The position numbers were made by a program, and so were the translations under genes. Positions 1 to 10,900 of a stretch of DNA of 64,000 nucleotides are shown here, in pieces; position 1 is the first letter of the stretch; each line of letters starts with the position of its first letter. The notes under the pieces are model-generated. The model was not told the origin of the DNA, searched no databases, and worked only from the letters and a program-made list of their open reading frames with translations. Origin of the DNA: Eucommia ulmoides (taxonomy: Eukaryota; Streptophyta; Magnoliopsida; Garryales; Eucommiaceae); assembly GCA_016647705.1 (NCBI GenBank), contig CM028335.1:42684526-42748525 (forward strand), given 5' to 3'.

Positions 1-1
1 T

Positions 2-641
2 CTAGCCGTGGAGCTTGACGTTAAGGGTTTTTTCCCAAAGGCGAAAGCCTAGTCGTCTACAACGGGTCGGTCCCAGAGGGCCGGCTCAGCCACTGGTCGG
101 TTGGGCTATGACGTCCCTGAGTACGCCTTAGTCTGGCGAGTGAGAATTGACCTGTCGGAAAGGGCTATTCGAGACCTTTGCTCCACGTATGCCTTCCCTA
201 TCACGGTGGAGACGCGTGTTCTCGGGGAGGACGACTGGCCTTGTGCCCCACTAGAGGGGTTCATAACGGTCTATGACCAACAATTGTAGGGTGGTCTACG
301 GTTCCCCATACACCCTTGGGTGAGGGAGGTCTGTTGAGATCTTGGGCTATGTTCGTCACAGCTTGCTCCCAACAACATGCGCATAGTCGTGGCCTTTCAC
401 GTGATCTGCCTTGCCGAGGGCATCACCCCGACCCTCGAGCTGTTCCATGCCATATTCCTGGTGAAGTTCATGCCTGGCAGGAAGGGCTGGTGCTACATCT
501 CGGCTTGACAGAAGTTCCTCGATGGGTACGTCGACTCCATCAAAGATTGGAAGCCGAGCTTCTTCTTTTTTGGCAGGACTGAATAGGAGGTTCCCCTGTC
601 GACAAAGGAGTGGGAATTCCCGGTCCAGAAACACTAGGGGA
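2..641 (+). pseudogene. Antisense accessory ORF (aORF) of a Tat-lineage element, decayed
   Basis: A single plus-strand frame reads through this stretch with stops at 50, 287, 335, 506, 584 and 635. It keeps coherent protein between the stops, for example GYDVPEYALVWRVRIDLSER, then LRFPIHPWVREVC, LAPNNMRIVVAFHVICLAEG and DSIKDWKPSFFFFGRTE. The layout resembles the plant-transposon-like proteins encoded antisense to gag-pol, between pol and the 3' LTR, in many Tat-lineage Ty3/gypsy elements (aORF2). It lies downstream of, and opposite to, the minus-strand integrase that starts near 985, which is the expected place. The function of such proteins is unknown. The frame may begin left of the window. 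It is a dead copy: six stops, no frameshift needed. Confidence 0.6.
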
Positions 642-1015
642 TCGTGGGTAAGCTTCTTAGCCCGACATAAATTTAGTTCTTCACCTCGGTCAATTTTTCT
701 GACTTACCTTCTTTTTTGTCTTCTTAGCCCGAAAGAAATGGAACCCGAGACCGGAGATCCTCGTACTGAGAGATTGGATTGTCAGAACCCTATTCTATCA
801 CTTCGGTGCCCTCATCTCGTCGTGCTTGTACGACCTCTACTTTTGGAGCGACCCTTCCCTGCCATCGGCGACCTTGAAAGAGGACTCTCAAAACAGTAAG
901 CCTTTCTACCTCTACTCTTTGATTTATTTACACTTGCACTTTCTTTTGTTGACTGATGCTTATTGATTTCTTTTCCCTGCAGTCATGAACATCGAGATGC
1001 TAGCACGGTTGGTGG
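642..1015 (+). pseudogene. Continuation of the antisense ORF with a candidate intron
   Basis: After the aORF core the plus strand has a GT donor at 896 (ACA|GTAAG) and a pyrimidine-rich tract ending in CTGCAG at 982. That outlines an 87-base candidate intron in plant style, followed by an ATG at 984 and a short open stretch (MNIEMLARLVAQD). Spliced accessory ORFs are known in this lineage, so an intron is plausible, but only the splice consensus supports it here. Past about 1015 the sequence reads as integrase on the other strand, so the ORF has been cut off. Confidence 0.35.
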
Positions 1016-1872
1016 CACAGGATGTCAACCTGGTCTTCAGATTCTGCAAAATGGTCCGATTGGTGACTTCGACCTAGCCGTTAGCTTGGGGGTGGGTGAC
1101 CTAGGGAGGAGAAGTGCGTGCTGATTCTCAGCCCGGAGCAGAGCTCGACAAATAAATCGTTGTCGAACTGCCTCCCATTGTCCGAGACGATGGCTTTTGG
1201 GTTGCCAAATCGGTAAATCGTGCGCTTCTGAATAAAGTCTCAGATTCCCTTCTTGGTGATTCGGGCGAAGGGCTCAGCCTCGACCCATTTTGTGAAGCAG
1301 TCGATGGCGACGACAAGGATTTTCCTCTACCCGGTACCTAGAGAGAATGGGTCGAGGAGGTCAATACCCCACAGGGTGAAGGGCCATAGGCTGGTCATGG
1401 GCACTAGCTCAGTAGGCAGGGCGTGAGGGTGCGCAGCGAACCGTTGGCACTTATCACATTTCTTAACAAATTCCCCTGAATCTTAAAGCATCTTGGGTTT
1501 GTAATAACCGTGCAGGAGCAACTTTAGAGCGAACAACCAGCCCCCCCTAGTGGTTTTCACAAATTCCCTCGTGAACCTCCCTCATTACATAGTCGGTCTT
1601 CTCAGGTCGGAGGCACTTGTAGTATGGACCTGAGAAGGACTTGCGATACAAAACACTGTCAATGAGAGTGTACCGTGCTTCTTGGTATCTTATTCTCCGG
1701 GAATGAGCTTGGTCATTCACAATCGTTCCGTTGGTGAGATAGCTCATGATCGGATCCATCCAAGTCGGTCCGGAACTGAAAGCACAGATTGCAACGACCT
1801 CATTCGAGGAGATGGTGCTCGGCTCGATGTACGTCAAGGATTTCATCGCTCGCGTAATGACTATTCGCAAGT
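985..1872 (-). pseudogene. Integrase of Tat-lineage Ty3/gypsy element 1, decayed
   Basis: Read on the minus strand, this holds the N-terminal zinc-binding region (VLYRKSFSGPYYKC and VMREVHEGICENH near 1550-1670, then CDKCQRF further left). The catalytic core follows: first Asp at 1300-1302 in VVAIDCFTKWVEAEPF, second Asp at 1180-1182 in IVSDNG, and Glu at 1068-1070 in VEVTNRT. All three DDE residues survive, but stops and frame changes break the frame several times (near 1330, 1440 and 1545, and between the second Asp and the Glu). The roughly 200-residue C-terminal part is missing: the frame ends soon after LQNLKTRL, where the antisense ORF begins. Upstream it joins RNase H, interrupted by the Athila-type LTR at 1873-3305. 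Confidence 0.8.
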
Positions 1873-3305
1873 ATACGAGGTCTAATTTTAATATAGTGAT
1901 CGTGAGATCGGATATCGTTCCACTGGGAACACGTGTAATTTAGTTAAATATTGTGATTGACATAGTCTCATATTATCTCGATTTTTCAAGAATTGTTTGT
2001 ATTCTATGTAATCTACTAAGATAAATGACAACTATTTGGTTAGTCCTAATTACACTAATTACTTAGGTATTGATTTATTTTACATAATACATATTTGACT
2101 TCATTTAGTTAGCTATAATGGTGTTTATCTATTCCGACAATCTCTGTATCTATAACTCCTCCGCTATCTCTCCCGAGTGTAAGACTGGAGATTACACGAC
2201 TTCGTGTCAACGAAGAAGTCCCCCTCAACACCTTAACGACCCTAGGTCGTGTGAGTCTTGAGCCAACGTCATGGATTGCATACGTTCTAACGCCCTCCCG
2301 GGTCGTTAGAACGTTACGTTGCGTTTACCCTAGTCCGAATCTGGGGTTACCTCTCCCGAGTTATAAACCCCATATTCTCGGTTTATTAATACAAGCATAA
2401 TATCAAGAATAACGGTAAATACAATCGGATTTAGATAAACATCCATTAAAGTAACATTAATTCATTCAAACTAGCATTTACATGATTTTAACAACACCTA
2501 AATAACATTTAAATAATACTACATGATCTTAGTCATAAATCATACAAAACAAGAGTGATTCAACATCATTAGATATGGAAAAATAATTACAAAGATAAAA
2601 ACAAGAGAAGAACGATCAAATCTGAGAATGGAACGGTCTACTGTCGCTATTAATCGCTCCACAAATGATTCATCTTTACCCAAATGATGAACTTCCTCCT
2701 TGATCTCTCAAAGATAGCTTAAGAGCTCTATATTAGGGTTAGGGATGCTGAACAACCACTTTCAGACGTAGGAATGGGGTATATATAGACCAAAGGTTTC
2801 AAAAAGATCTAAAAGATATTTTCCCCTATTAAGAGAATTTCGCCTAGGCGAAGGTTAAGTCGGTTAGAAATCCACCTAGGCGGTGGGCTAAAATCTTTCA
2901 TTCTGGTTGAATTCCGCCTAGGCGGATGGCAGTAGTCCAACCTTCTGACGGAATTCCGCTTACGCGGTGGTTTCTTCGCCTAGGCAGATTTTAACACTCC
3001 AACCTTGACGAAATTTCGCCTAGGCGATGGTTTCTTCGCCTAGGTGGATTTCAACACTCAAACCTTCTGACGAAATTTCGCTTAGGCTGTGGTTTTTTTC
3101 GCCTAGGAGGATTTCAGCTGGTCTTGAAACCTCATTGTTTTATCTTTTCTTTACCGATTTCCCACCGTTTCGCTCGGTTTGTCAATTGTTTACGTCCCTA
3201 CATCTGAATTATATAAAAACAACTAAAACGCAATTAAAATATTAATAAAATACTCGAAAACTGGCAAATTCAGCTTAGAAATAGATAAGTATTTTAAACT
3301 TATCA
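1873..3305 (-). repeat. Athila-type LTR inserted in element 1, minus orientation
   Basis: On the minus strand the sequence starts TGATAAGT at 3305. It carries a TATA-like stretch (revcomp of 2779-2790) and ends near 1873 in the region that precedes the tRNA-Asp PBS in related elements. The segment about 2255-2410 matches, in reverse complement, the LTR interiors at 26884-27190 and 43974-44290 (shared CATGGATTGCA, CTCTCCCGAGT and ATACAAGCATAA blocks). It interrupts the element 1 pol between RNase H and integrase. I could not find a matching target duplication, so it may be a decayed solo LTR or an LTR fragment; the left edge is approximate. Confidence 0.65.
2830..3115 (-). repeat. About 60-bp tandem array with CGCCTAGGCG palindromes
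   Basis: The palindrome CGCCTAGGCG and one- or two-base variants recur about ten times. Three units begin GACG(A/G)AAT at 2948, 3007 and 3069, which gives a spacing near 60 bases. The array lies in the U3 part of the Athila-type LTR, upstream of its TATA-like box in transcription direction. Confidence 0.7.
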
Positions 3306-4830
3306 CTTGGCTAAATACTCCACGGGGATCGTCCTTTGGAGTGTATACTCCACCGCCAAGGCCAGGTTAGCCAACGCATCGGCGTGCCTGTTCTCTTCTT
3401 AGGGTATATGCTTGACTTGTAGTTTTTTTTAAGTTTTTTACCAGGGTATTTACCTTCTCTAAGTAGGCGACCATGCTTGGATCTTTAGCAAGGTATTCAC
3501 CATTGACTTGGTTGACCACGAGTTGGGAGTCACACAAGACCTGGAGACTTTTCACGTTGAATTCTCGGGCTAATCTCAGCCCGGCCAAAAGGGCTTCGTA
3601 CTCAGTCTCATTGTTTGTAGTCCGAAATTTGAGCCTAAGAGCGTATTCAATCTTTTCCTCGTCCTGGGCGATGAGGATCGTACTGGCACACGAGTCGTTT
3701 TGGTTTGAGGACTCTTCAATAAATAGCTGTCATGAATCGGGACCGAGGTTAAATTAAACCTTGGTAGAGTTGGGCGGTATGCCATCCTGGTCTGTCGGTG
3801 GAGAGGTTTTCTTAGCGACATCCTAATCGGTGACCGACTCTTCATTTGGGAAGGTCAGCTCGGCTATGAAGTCAACCAGCACCTGCTCTTTTATCATTGT
3901 CCTAGGGCGATACTCGATATGGAATTGGCCTAGTTCGAGGCTGTACTTCATTAATTGCCCAGAGACATTAGGGGAGCAAAATAATTTTCTTAACAGTTGG
4001 TCGGTCAATACCACGATAGTATGAGCCTGAAAATATTGCCTGAGTTTCCTTGAGGCAATCGACAAAGCGTAGGCTAGCTTTTCGAACTACGTATATCTTG
4101 TCTCAGCGTCGCTAAAGACCCTGCTTGAGTAGTAGACCGGGCTCTGCACGCTGGCATCTTTTCTGACAAGGGCAGCACTCACCGCCGTGGTGGAGACAGT
4201 GACGTATAGGAGCAGGTCCTCCCCTTTTTGAGGCGTGGTGAGCAGTAGAGCTGACTAGAGGTACTTCTCCAGCTTTTCAAAGGCGCGGTCACATTCCTCG
4301 ATCCACTCAAATGCCTTATTCCCCTGAAGGATTTTGAAAAAAAATGAGGTATTTTTCAGAGGACCTGGAGATAAACCGGTTCAGGACGGCCAACCGACCT
4401 GTTAGCATCTGAACCTTCTTCTTATTTCGCGGGGGAGCTATACTGAGCACCGCGCTGATCTGGTCAGGATTGGCGTCAATACCATATTGTGAGACCATGA
4501 AGCTAAGAAACATACTAGCGGACACCCCGAAGATGCACTTGCTCGGATTCAGCTTCATACAGTGAGCTCTGAGCTTATTGAAGTAGGCTTGGAGATGACC
4601 GATGTGGTCTTGAGCCCAGATGCTTTTCACGAGCATATCGTCGATGTATACCTCTATTGTATCCCCGATCTCCTCTTTAAACATTTTGTTGATAAGTCTT
4701 TGATAGGTCGCCCCTATATTGCGAAAGCCGAAGGGCATTACCTTATAGCAATAGGTGTCTCAGTCCATGATAAACGAGGTCTTACTCTTGTTGGGAGAAT
4801 ACGTGAGAATCTGATTGTAACCAGCATAAG
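3306..4830 (-). pseudogene. RT (palm to thumb) and RNase H of element 1, decayed
   Basis: Minus-strand reading gives AYAGYNQI (part of RT motif A), then MPFGFRNIGATYQRL and the RT active site EVYIDDM at 4637-4648. The thumb follows (SPNKIS-like FGVSASMFLSF region). RNase H comes next (LRKLFCSPNVSGQLMKYSLE, GQFHIEYRPRTMIK), with the second RNase-H-like segment LQVLCDSQLVVNQVNGEYLA and ADALANLALAVEYT near 3390. A stop at about 4770 sits between motif A and MPFG, and further stops follow. The RT N-terminal half lies at 9560-10010, across the inserted element 4831-9545. Catalytic YIDD is intact, but the protein cannot be made. Confidence 0.85.
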
Positions 4831-7325
4831 TATAATACCCCCAAAATTTATATTTTTAGAAAATATTATTTTATATAAATTTAATATTTTTAGGATTGTT
4901 TTGTAAATTTATGGTATAAATTATATTTGATAATTTTTGGGCATTAAATGTTCATTTTAAATTGATTTTAGAAATTTTGGAACTAATGTATTTTTAAAAT
5001 ATACTTTTAAGAATTTTAGACCCTATAGTTTTTAGTGAATACAAACATTTAAACAAAAAAGAAGGCTAAACCAACTTTTGTACTTGGATAGATTAAATAG
5101 ATAAAAATAGTTTATTCTCGTGGAAGCCGATGACGATATTTTGTAAATGATAGCCATATTATACTACTTTTAACATTTCAAGATTGAATCCTTAGTCATT
5201 TGTTCAACTTTAAATGTGTTTATTGTCTTTTGTATAAATCATCAAATTATATTTTCGTATTAAATTATGAAAAAAATAGTGTTGAGTTGGTGTTTAAGGT
5301 TAAGATCACCCAAGCTATTCGCAAATTGGAATGATTAGGGACTATAGTTCACAATATGACAACTAATTATTGTAGGACAATAATTATATCCTATAGGAGG
5401 TTCAGGGTATGCAAATTACATGAATAAATTTGGAGATTAAAATGCTCTTTAAAGAATCTATTAATATCTCGTGTTCTTCATGCTACATGCTAAGTCTGGC
5501 ACAATGTCTACTTATCTAGTTAAATGATATGGTAAAATGCAGGAACAGGTAATGAAATCTATATACAATTCGTTCACTAGCTCATGTACATGTTAGAAAC
5601 AACATTATGCTTATTTTAATGTGTGGGAGAATACTAAGTTACTAACCAATGCCTATTGACTAACAAATTGATTCGAAAATTGGCATCCATTCCTACTTCT
5701 TGTTACTATTCCACTATTCTATTTAATTGTTTGGTTCATATTTGCATGCATTGTCGTCTGCGTTATGTTTTTAGTGGTTTGACACTTAGCACCCACGTGT
5801 TGTTACCATTATTTTACTTTGATCTCTACAGTTTCAATTTAAACATATTAACATCTTAGGTGGCGTTTGAGTAATGCAACTTACCAATAGTAAGTTAAAT
5901 AAGCCTGGGTGAATGTCGTGTTATTCATGGACAATAAAAATCGATTTAAAAAGATAATTATTGTCTTCTATATAAATTGTTAAATTATATTTTCGTATTA
6001 AATTGAAGAAAAAAAATGTTTGTAAAATATAAAGTTTTACGATGTTAAATGGATAATTTTATCATATCAAGTGGATCAAGTAAAAAATTTAAAGGTGAAA
6101 AATATTTTTTATTATCCTGCTATACCATAATTGTCTTCTCGTCAAGAGAGCATGTTGTGCCAGATTTTGATATATGTTGTTACATGTCAGGCAAATCCTG
6201 CAGGATAGATATATGTTGTTACTTATCAGGCACATCCTGCAGAATGGTTGCTTCTACCATTGGAGATATTGAATGACTCTGACACTGATAACCACCTTAG
6301 ATGACACAATTATACAGGTTACGGTACTGTCGTAACTCCCGATCATGAGGCGAAATGATCCTATGACTAGTAGAGAAATATGTGTACGATACTTTATAAT
6401 ATATCAAAATAATTTAATTGGTTGATTTAAAAGTATCATTCTATTGTATGGTAGTAGTGGAATTTTATTCCGGCCTAGTGTGCGGTTATATTATATTATA
6501 TTTTGAAACGTGGTATTTGATAAATATATTTGGTCTATAAATTCTTTTTTATATTATGAGGATATCGTGTGCATTATCTTCTATTTAAATTGTCAAATTA
6601 TATTTTCGTACTAAAATGTGGAAAAAAAAAAAAGGTTTATTAAAATGGATTATTTTATAACGTTACGCAGATCAAGTAAATTTTTAAATGTGGAAAGTGA
6701 TTTTTATTATTCGTCTACGCCATAGTTGTCTTTTCGTTAGGAGGGCATGTCCTGCGAGATATAGATATATGTTGTTACCTGTCAGGCAAGTCATGTAGAG
6801 TGGATATACGTTGTTACTTGTCAGGCAAATCTTGCAGGGTGGATATACGTTGTTACATGTCTAGCAAGTCCTGCAGGGTGAATATATGTTGTTACTTGTC
6901 AGACAAGTCCTGTAGGGTGGTTGCTCCTATCATTAGAAATATTAAATGGTCCTAACATTGATAGCCACCTTAGATGACATAGATGGACAGGTTGCAGTAC
7001 TGTTATAACTCCCCGTCGTGAGGTAAACAATCATATGGCTGACAAAGAAGTATGTTATTTTATTATATATAAGTGAGTTGACCAGTTGATTTAAATTCAG
7101 TTGTTTTGTTACAATAATATTTTTGTTGGGGTTTGGATACTGTCTAGTATGGTTATATTTTATTGGAAATTGGATTTTGATAAAAAATAAAAAAATAAAA
7201 AAAAATACATGATTCATAAAATATTTTTATATTATGAAGACAGTACACCGATATATTCATAAAAAAAAATCGTTAGTCCACTACTAACGATTGATAGAGT
7301 CGGAGTATAGGATAATTATTGAAAT
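4831..7325 (+). repeat. 5' LTR-like part of the element inserted in RT of element 1
   Basis: It begins TATAATACCC, matching the TGTAATACCC start at 8459. About 205 bases (4833-5037) are closely similar to 8461-8660, after which the two diverge. The interior has a block present three times, at about 5223, 5961 and 6573, each followed by related sequence, plus 39-bp units at 6176-6245 and 6760-6925. The string TTACGGTACTGT at 6319 also occurs at 40024 in the solo LTR 37911-40690, so the two LTR families are distantly related. No protein is recognised here. The right edge is set where the reversed LTR fragment begins and is approximate. Confidence 0.5.
6760..6925. repeat. 39-bp minisatellite, four units
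   Basis: GTTGTTAC recurs at 6771, 6810, 6849 and 6888, exactly 39 bases apart, within units of the form TATACGTTGTTACTTGTCAG plus a CCTGCAGGG-like block. A second, two-unit copy lies at 6176 and 6215 in the preceding duplicate. Confidence 0.85.
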
Positions 7326-7329
7326 TTGA

Positions 7330-8359
7330 CTAGGGGCTTTATGTAATATTTTATTTATATAGTTAGTTTACAAGTGTCATGACAATAAAATACTCTTATA
7401 GACCCCTTATAACATAAGGACTTTATTTAGGTTCAATTTCACATAATAACAACTTTCAAAACTCTCAATTAAATCCCCAAAGTATTTCTCAATCTCAATT
7501 AAATAGATTAGAATTAATTTCAAGTACCAAATTGAGAAACATTAATATTTAATAAACCATATTGAAATGATTTAATTAGTATATGAATCATATCTTAAAT
7601 ATAGAGAATATCATTTAAATCTCTCTCAAATCCTAATAAAAAATTACTACTCTTAGATTTAAAATCGAATCAAACAATATCTTGAACCAGCACATTCAGT
7701 CGATTGCCCAACGCCGCTTGCATCCAAACCATCGCCGCAACGATTATAGGTCGACCGCTTGGTCGACTCGCAAATTCAGAGAGTTTGTCATGCTTTCACT
7801 GGTCGACCGCTTGATCGACTCACAGATTTAGAAAGTTCATATGTTTTCATAGGTCGATCGGTTAGTCGACTCTTCAATTCTAGATGTTTCATCTTCCTTC
7901 TCTGGTCGACTCCTCAGTCGACTGCCTCCTTTTAAATCACTTCCCTGATCTCGTTTCTAACCTACTTTCTTTTACGATTTCGCCCCTTTATCCATTTTTA
8001 TATTTAAATAAGCTCCACTAATATTCTCATATTCTATTTTAGTCATTCAAAAATATTTCTTTTTAATTCACATAAGAGTAAATAAATATACTTAACAAAA
8101 ACACACATAAAATATAAAATTCTTTTTGTGTCATGTGTGTGTTCCTAAATGAGATATTAAGAATTAATATTTACCAGAGTTGTTTTCCCTAATTTCTTCA
8201 AACTCTTAATACTTTTTTATCATCTTGATATCTTCATTAAACATCCATTCAATTTGACATCTTCATTACTGGAACTTTAAATCACTGAGACACTTGATCA
8301 AATATTAGTTCCACCAAAATATCAATATTTAATTGTTCATCAAAATCTTGGGATCAACA
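7330..8359 (-). repeat. Truncated long-LTR fragment, minus orientation (same family as 57538-60147)
   Basis: On the minus strand it starts at 8359 with TGTTGATCCCAAGATTTTGA. It follows the start of the solo LTR at 57538 (TGTTGATCCTAAG) for at least the first 150 bases. Both carry repeated GGTCGAC/GTCGAC motifs in their interiors (here 7748-7925). The copy is much shorter than the 2.6-kb LTR and its left limit is uncertain. It sits between the two LTR-like ends of the element 4831-9545. Confidence 0.6.
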
Positions 8360-8458
8360 GGTTATTATTTAACCGAGAGTGACTAATACGGTGCGATTCT
8401 AAATTATTATTGCTTTGAACGAAATTTCATGGATAAAATTTATTTAAGGGGGATAGAT
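8360..8458 (+). other. End of internal region and polypurine tract before the 3' LTR
   Basis: The run TTTAAGGGGGATAGAT at 8443-8458 lies directly before TGTAATACCC, the arrangement of a polypurine tract and 3' LTR in plant Ty3/gypsy elements. The preceding AACGAAATTTCATGGATAAA resembles the region just after pol in Tekay/Del-type elements. That fixes the plus orientation of the element inserted in RT. Confidence 0.6.
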
Positions 8459-8828
8459 TGTAATACCCTGAAAATTTATATTTTTGAAAAATATTATTTT
8501 ATATAAATTTGATATTTTTAGGATTGTTTTGTAAATTTATGGTATAAATAATATTTGATAATTTTTGGAAGTTAAATGTTTATTTTAAATTGATTTTAGA
8601 AGTTTTGGGACTAATGTGTTATTTAAAATATACTTTTAAGAATTTTATGATAAAATTAATATTTTTTATTTTATTTTAAGGGGATATTTGTATAAATTAA
8701 TTAATTAATAAATGGCTCAAATAAGTTTTATTCTTAAATAAGGAAACTCACATGCACCATATATATTTGGAGATATTCACAGGTTAACACGTATATATGT
8801 TGATAATAATAATAATAAAGGTTAACAC

Positions 8829-8892
<64 letters not shown>

Positions 8893-9545
8893 GAGGGAGT
8901 TCTCATAATTGGGATCAGGGACTGGAGGCATAAGAGGAGGAGTTAAATGGAACCTATGATATTTAATCATTATAGTTATAGCTAAATAATGGGTTTCATA
9001 TGTTCTTTTTTAGTATTCCGATTCCGGTTCGAATTTTGGCTTCAGATTTCAGGTAGAATTTCTAACTCTTTTATTATATGTATTTAATTTCTCTAGTATG
9101 AGATTTACGTTATTATTATTGTTGAATTTTAACTGTTAATTTCCATGAAATAATGATGATTATGTAAAAAATAATGTGAAAATTATGCCAATGTATTTTA
9201 TTTGTTGTATTAATTAAATACACGTATTAAAGAGGTTGAAATTCTACTGAGCGTTGGCTCACAACACCACAGTTTTGATTACACAACCGGCAAGAGAAAA
9301 ACGACAACAAGAATTTTAGTTGAATTTCTATTTAAAATTGTAATAGTTGTATTTATCATTCACCGTAGTAAAATCGATTTGATAAATCGGTAAATTATAA
9401 ATTCGATAATTATAATTATCACCGCTGCATTGTAAATTAAAATATTTTTATAAAACGAATTATTGATTATTTGTCATCATTACATTGTAAAATTTAACGA
9501 ATTTTTTATAGAATAAAAATTCAGTAAATCGATTTTAGCATTAAA
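8459..9545 (+). repeat. 3' LTR-like part of the element inserted in RT of element 1
   Basis: It starts TGTAATACCC after a polypurine tract and shares its first 200 bases with 4831-5037. It contains a TAA microsatellite and the phrase GAGCGTTGGCTCAC near 9250. It ends at about 9545 (TTTTAGCA), where minus-strand RT coding resumes. No clear target duplication could be matched to the left end, so the boundary is approximate and the insertion may have been followed by rearrangement. Confidence 0.5.
8836..8892. repeat. (TAA)n microsatellite, 19 units
   Basis: Uninterrupted TAA repeat of 57 bases within the 3' LTR-like part of the inserted element. Confidence 0.95.
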
Positions 9546-9559
9546 TACTCCAAAGGGAG

Positions 9560-10010
9560 AAACTGCATGGAGGCCTTAGGAAATCAGGTCGTTAGAGTAA
9601 TCGTTGAGGAAGTTGAGCTGCTTGTGCCCCGTCGTTGCATCGATCGTGATGTCGATCCTTGGGAGGAGGAAGAAGTCATTTGGGTAGGCCCTGTGTAGAT
9701 CCTTAAAGTCGTCGAAAATTCACTATTTATTACCGGCCTTAGGAGCCAGGACAACTTTGGCGAGCCAGTCCGAGAATTTAACCTCTTCCACGACATCCGA
9801 CCTGACGAGCTTGTCCATTTCTTCTTCAATTATCTCATGTTGGTCTGGGTGAAACTTTCTTCTTTTTTGGCGAACAGGCTGGTGGTGCGCGTCGGCATGG
9901 AGCCGGTGCATGGCCATATTGGGATCAATCCCAGGAAGTTCATTATGCGACCAGGCGAAAACGTTGTAATTCTTCCTCAATAGCTCGATGAGCTCGGTTC
10001 GCTGCTCAGC
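9560..10010 (-). pseudogene. N-terminal RT of element 1 (Tat lineage), separated part
   Basis: The minus strand encodes NYNVFAWSHNELPGIDPNMA, HRLHADAHHQPVRQKRRKF, then EEEMDKLVRSDVVEEVKFSD and WLAKVVLAPKAGNK. This is the linker and RT entry typical of Tat-lineage polyproteins. After a stop and frame shift the fingers/palm continue as DFKDLHRAYPNDFFLLPRID and LNFLNDYSNDLIS. The rest of RT lies at 3306-4830, beyond the 4.7-kb insertion. The sequence around motif A is represented on both flanks in different form, so the junction is not a clean insertion. Confidence 0.85.
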
Positions 10011-10229
10011 CTATCATCATCGTCTCTCGGCGATGGTGGGGTGCATGTGTACTTCGACCAATTTTTCATTAGGTCAAGGGCCGGGTTCTTCATCCCGAGG
10101 ATCATCGATCGACACAGGCATGGCGTTCTTGACCTGCGCCACTAGCTTGAGAGAGGGATTAGAAAGGGTCCACGAGCTCGGGCTCTAACTGTAATTGTTA
10201 TTTCTTCTCCATTGCCCTCCTCGCGTAGG

Positions 10230-10900
10230 CCCATGCAGTTTCTTGATTCCCCTGGACTTCACCTACCCCAAAGTCGGTAGGGAACTTCATTTTCTAGTGA
10301 TACAGTGAGCAAACAACCTTCAGAGCAGCCACAGTAGGCTGACCCATAATTGCATTGTAAGGTGACGGTCTGTCCACGATGAGGAAATTCGACCAAATGG
10401 TAGCCGTTTTGGGCCTGGATCCAACCGTGAAGGTCAGCGAGACCCATCCAACTGAGTTGATGACATCCCTTCCAAAATCGGCAGAGTGGGTTTTATGGGC
10501 TGCACGACGCTAGAGTCCACGCTCATTCTATCAAAAGCCCACGTGAAGATGATGTTGGCTGAGCTGCCATCATCGACAAGTATCTTGGTCATCTTAAAAA
10601 TCTTAACTAGGGCTCAGATGACCACGACATCATCATGTGGTACGTGCACCCTTTTAGGTAGGTCTTACTAAATGAGATGACGTTATGCAACGCAACATTT
10701 ATCGTACTAACCTCATACACGTCCTGTTTGGCCTTCCTCTTACCTTTGCTTTCATACCTCTTCTGAGAGAAAGATGTTTTGCCATCGAGACCCAATCCTC
10801 CATTGATGACGTTAATCTCGCCATCGACCCTCAGGTCGGCATCGCTGCCAGTGTTATCTTCCCAGGGTAGAGATCGATTGTCATTCCTTCTGAATCGCTG
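10230..10900 (-). pseudogene. Aspartic protease region of element 1, decayed
   Basis: Minus-strand reading gives DDVVVI, then KMTKILVDDGSSANIIF with the active-site DDGSS at 10563-10577. SRPKTATIWSNFLIVDRPSP, YNAIMGQPTVAALKVVCSLY and KMKFPTDFGVGEVQG follow: the flap region, the C-terminal glycine-containing core and the linker towards RT. Aspartic proteases of this kind cleave the Gag-Pol polyprotein. Internal stops and two frame changes break it. Confidence 0.8.

Noticed and set aside
8734-8970. Minus-strand frame with a long Leu run, like a membrane segment
   Set aside because: The Leu run is the (TAA)n microsatellite read backwards.
4826-9550. Target duplication for the element inserted in RT of element 1
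   Set aside because: ATAAG before the left end has no partner at the right end near 9545. The similar GCATAAG at 8938 lies inside the LTR-like sequence.
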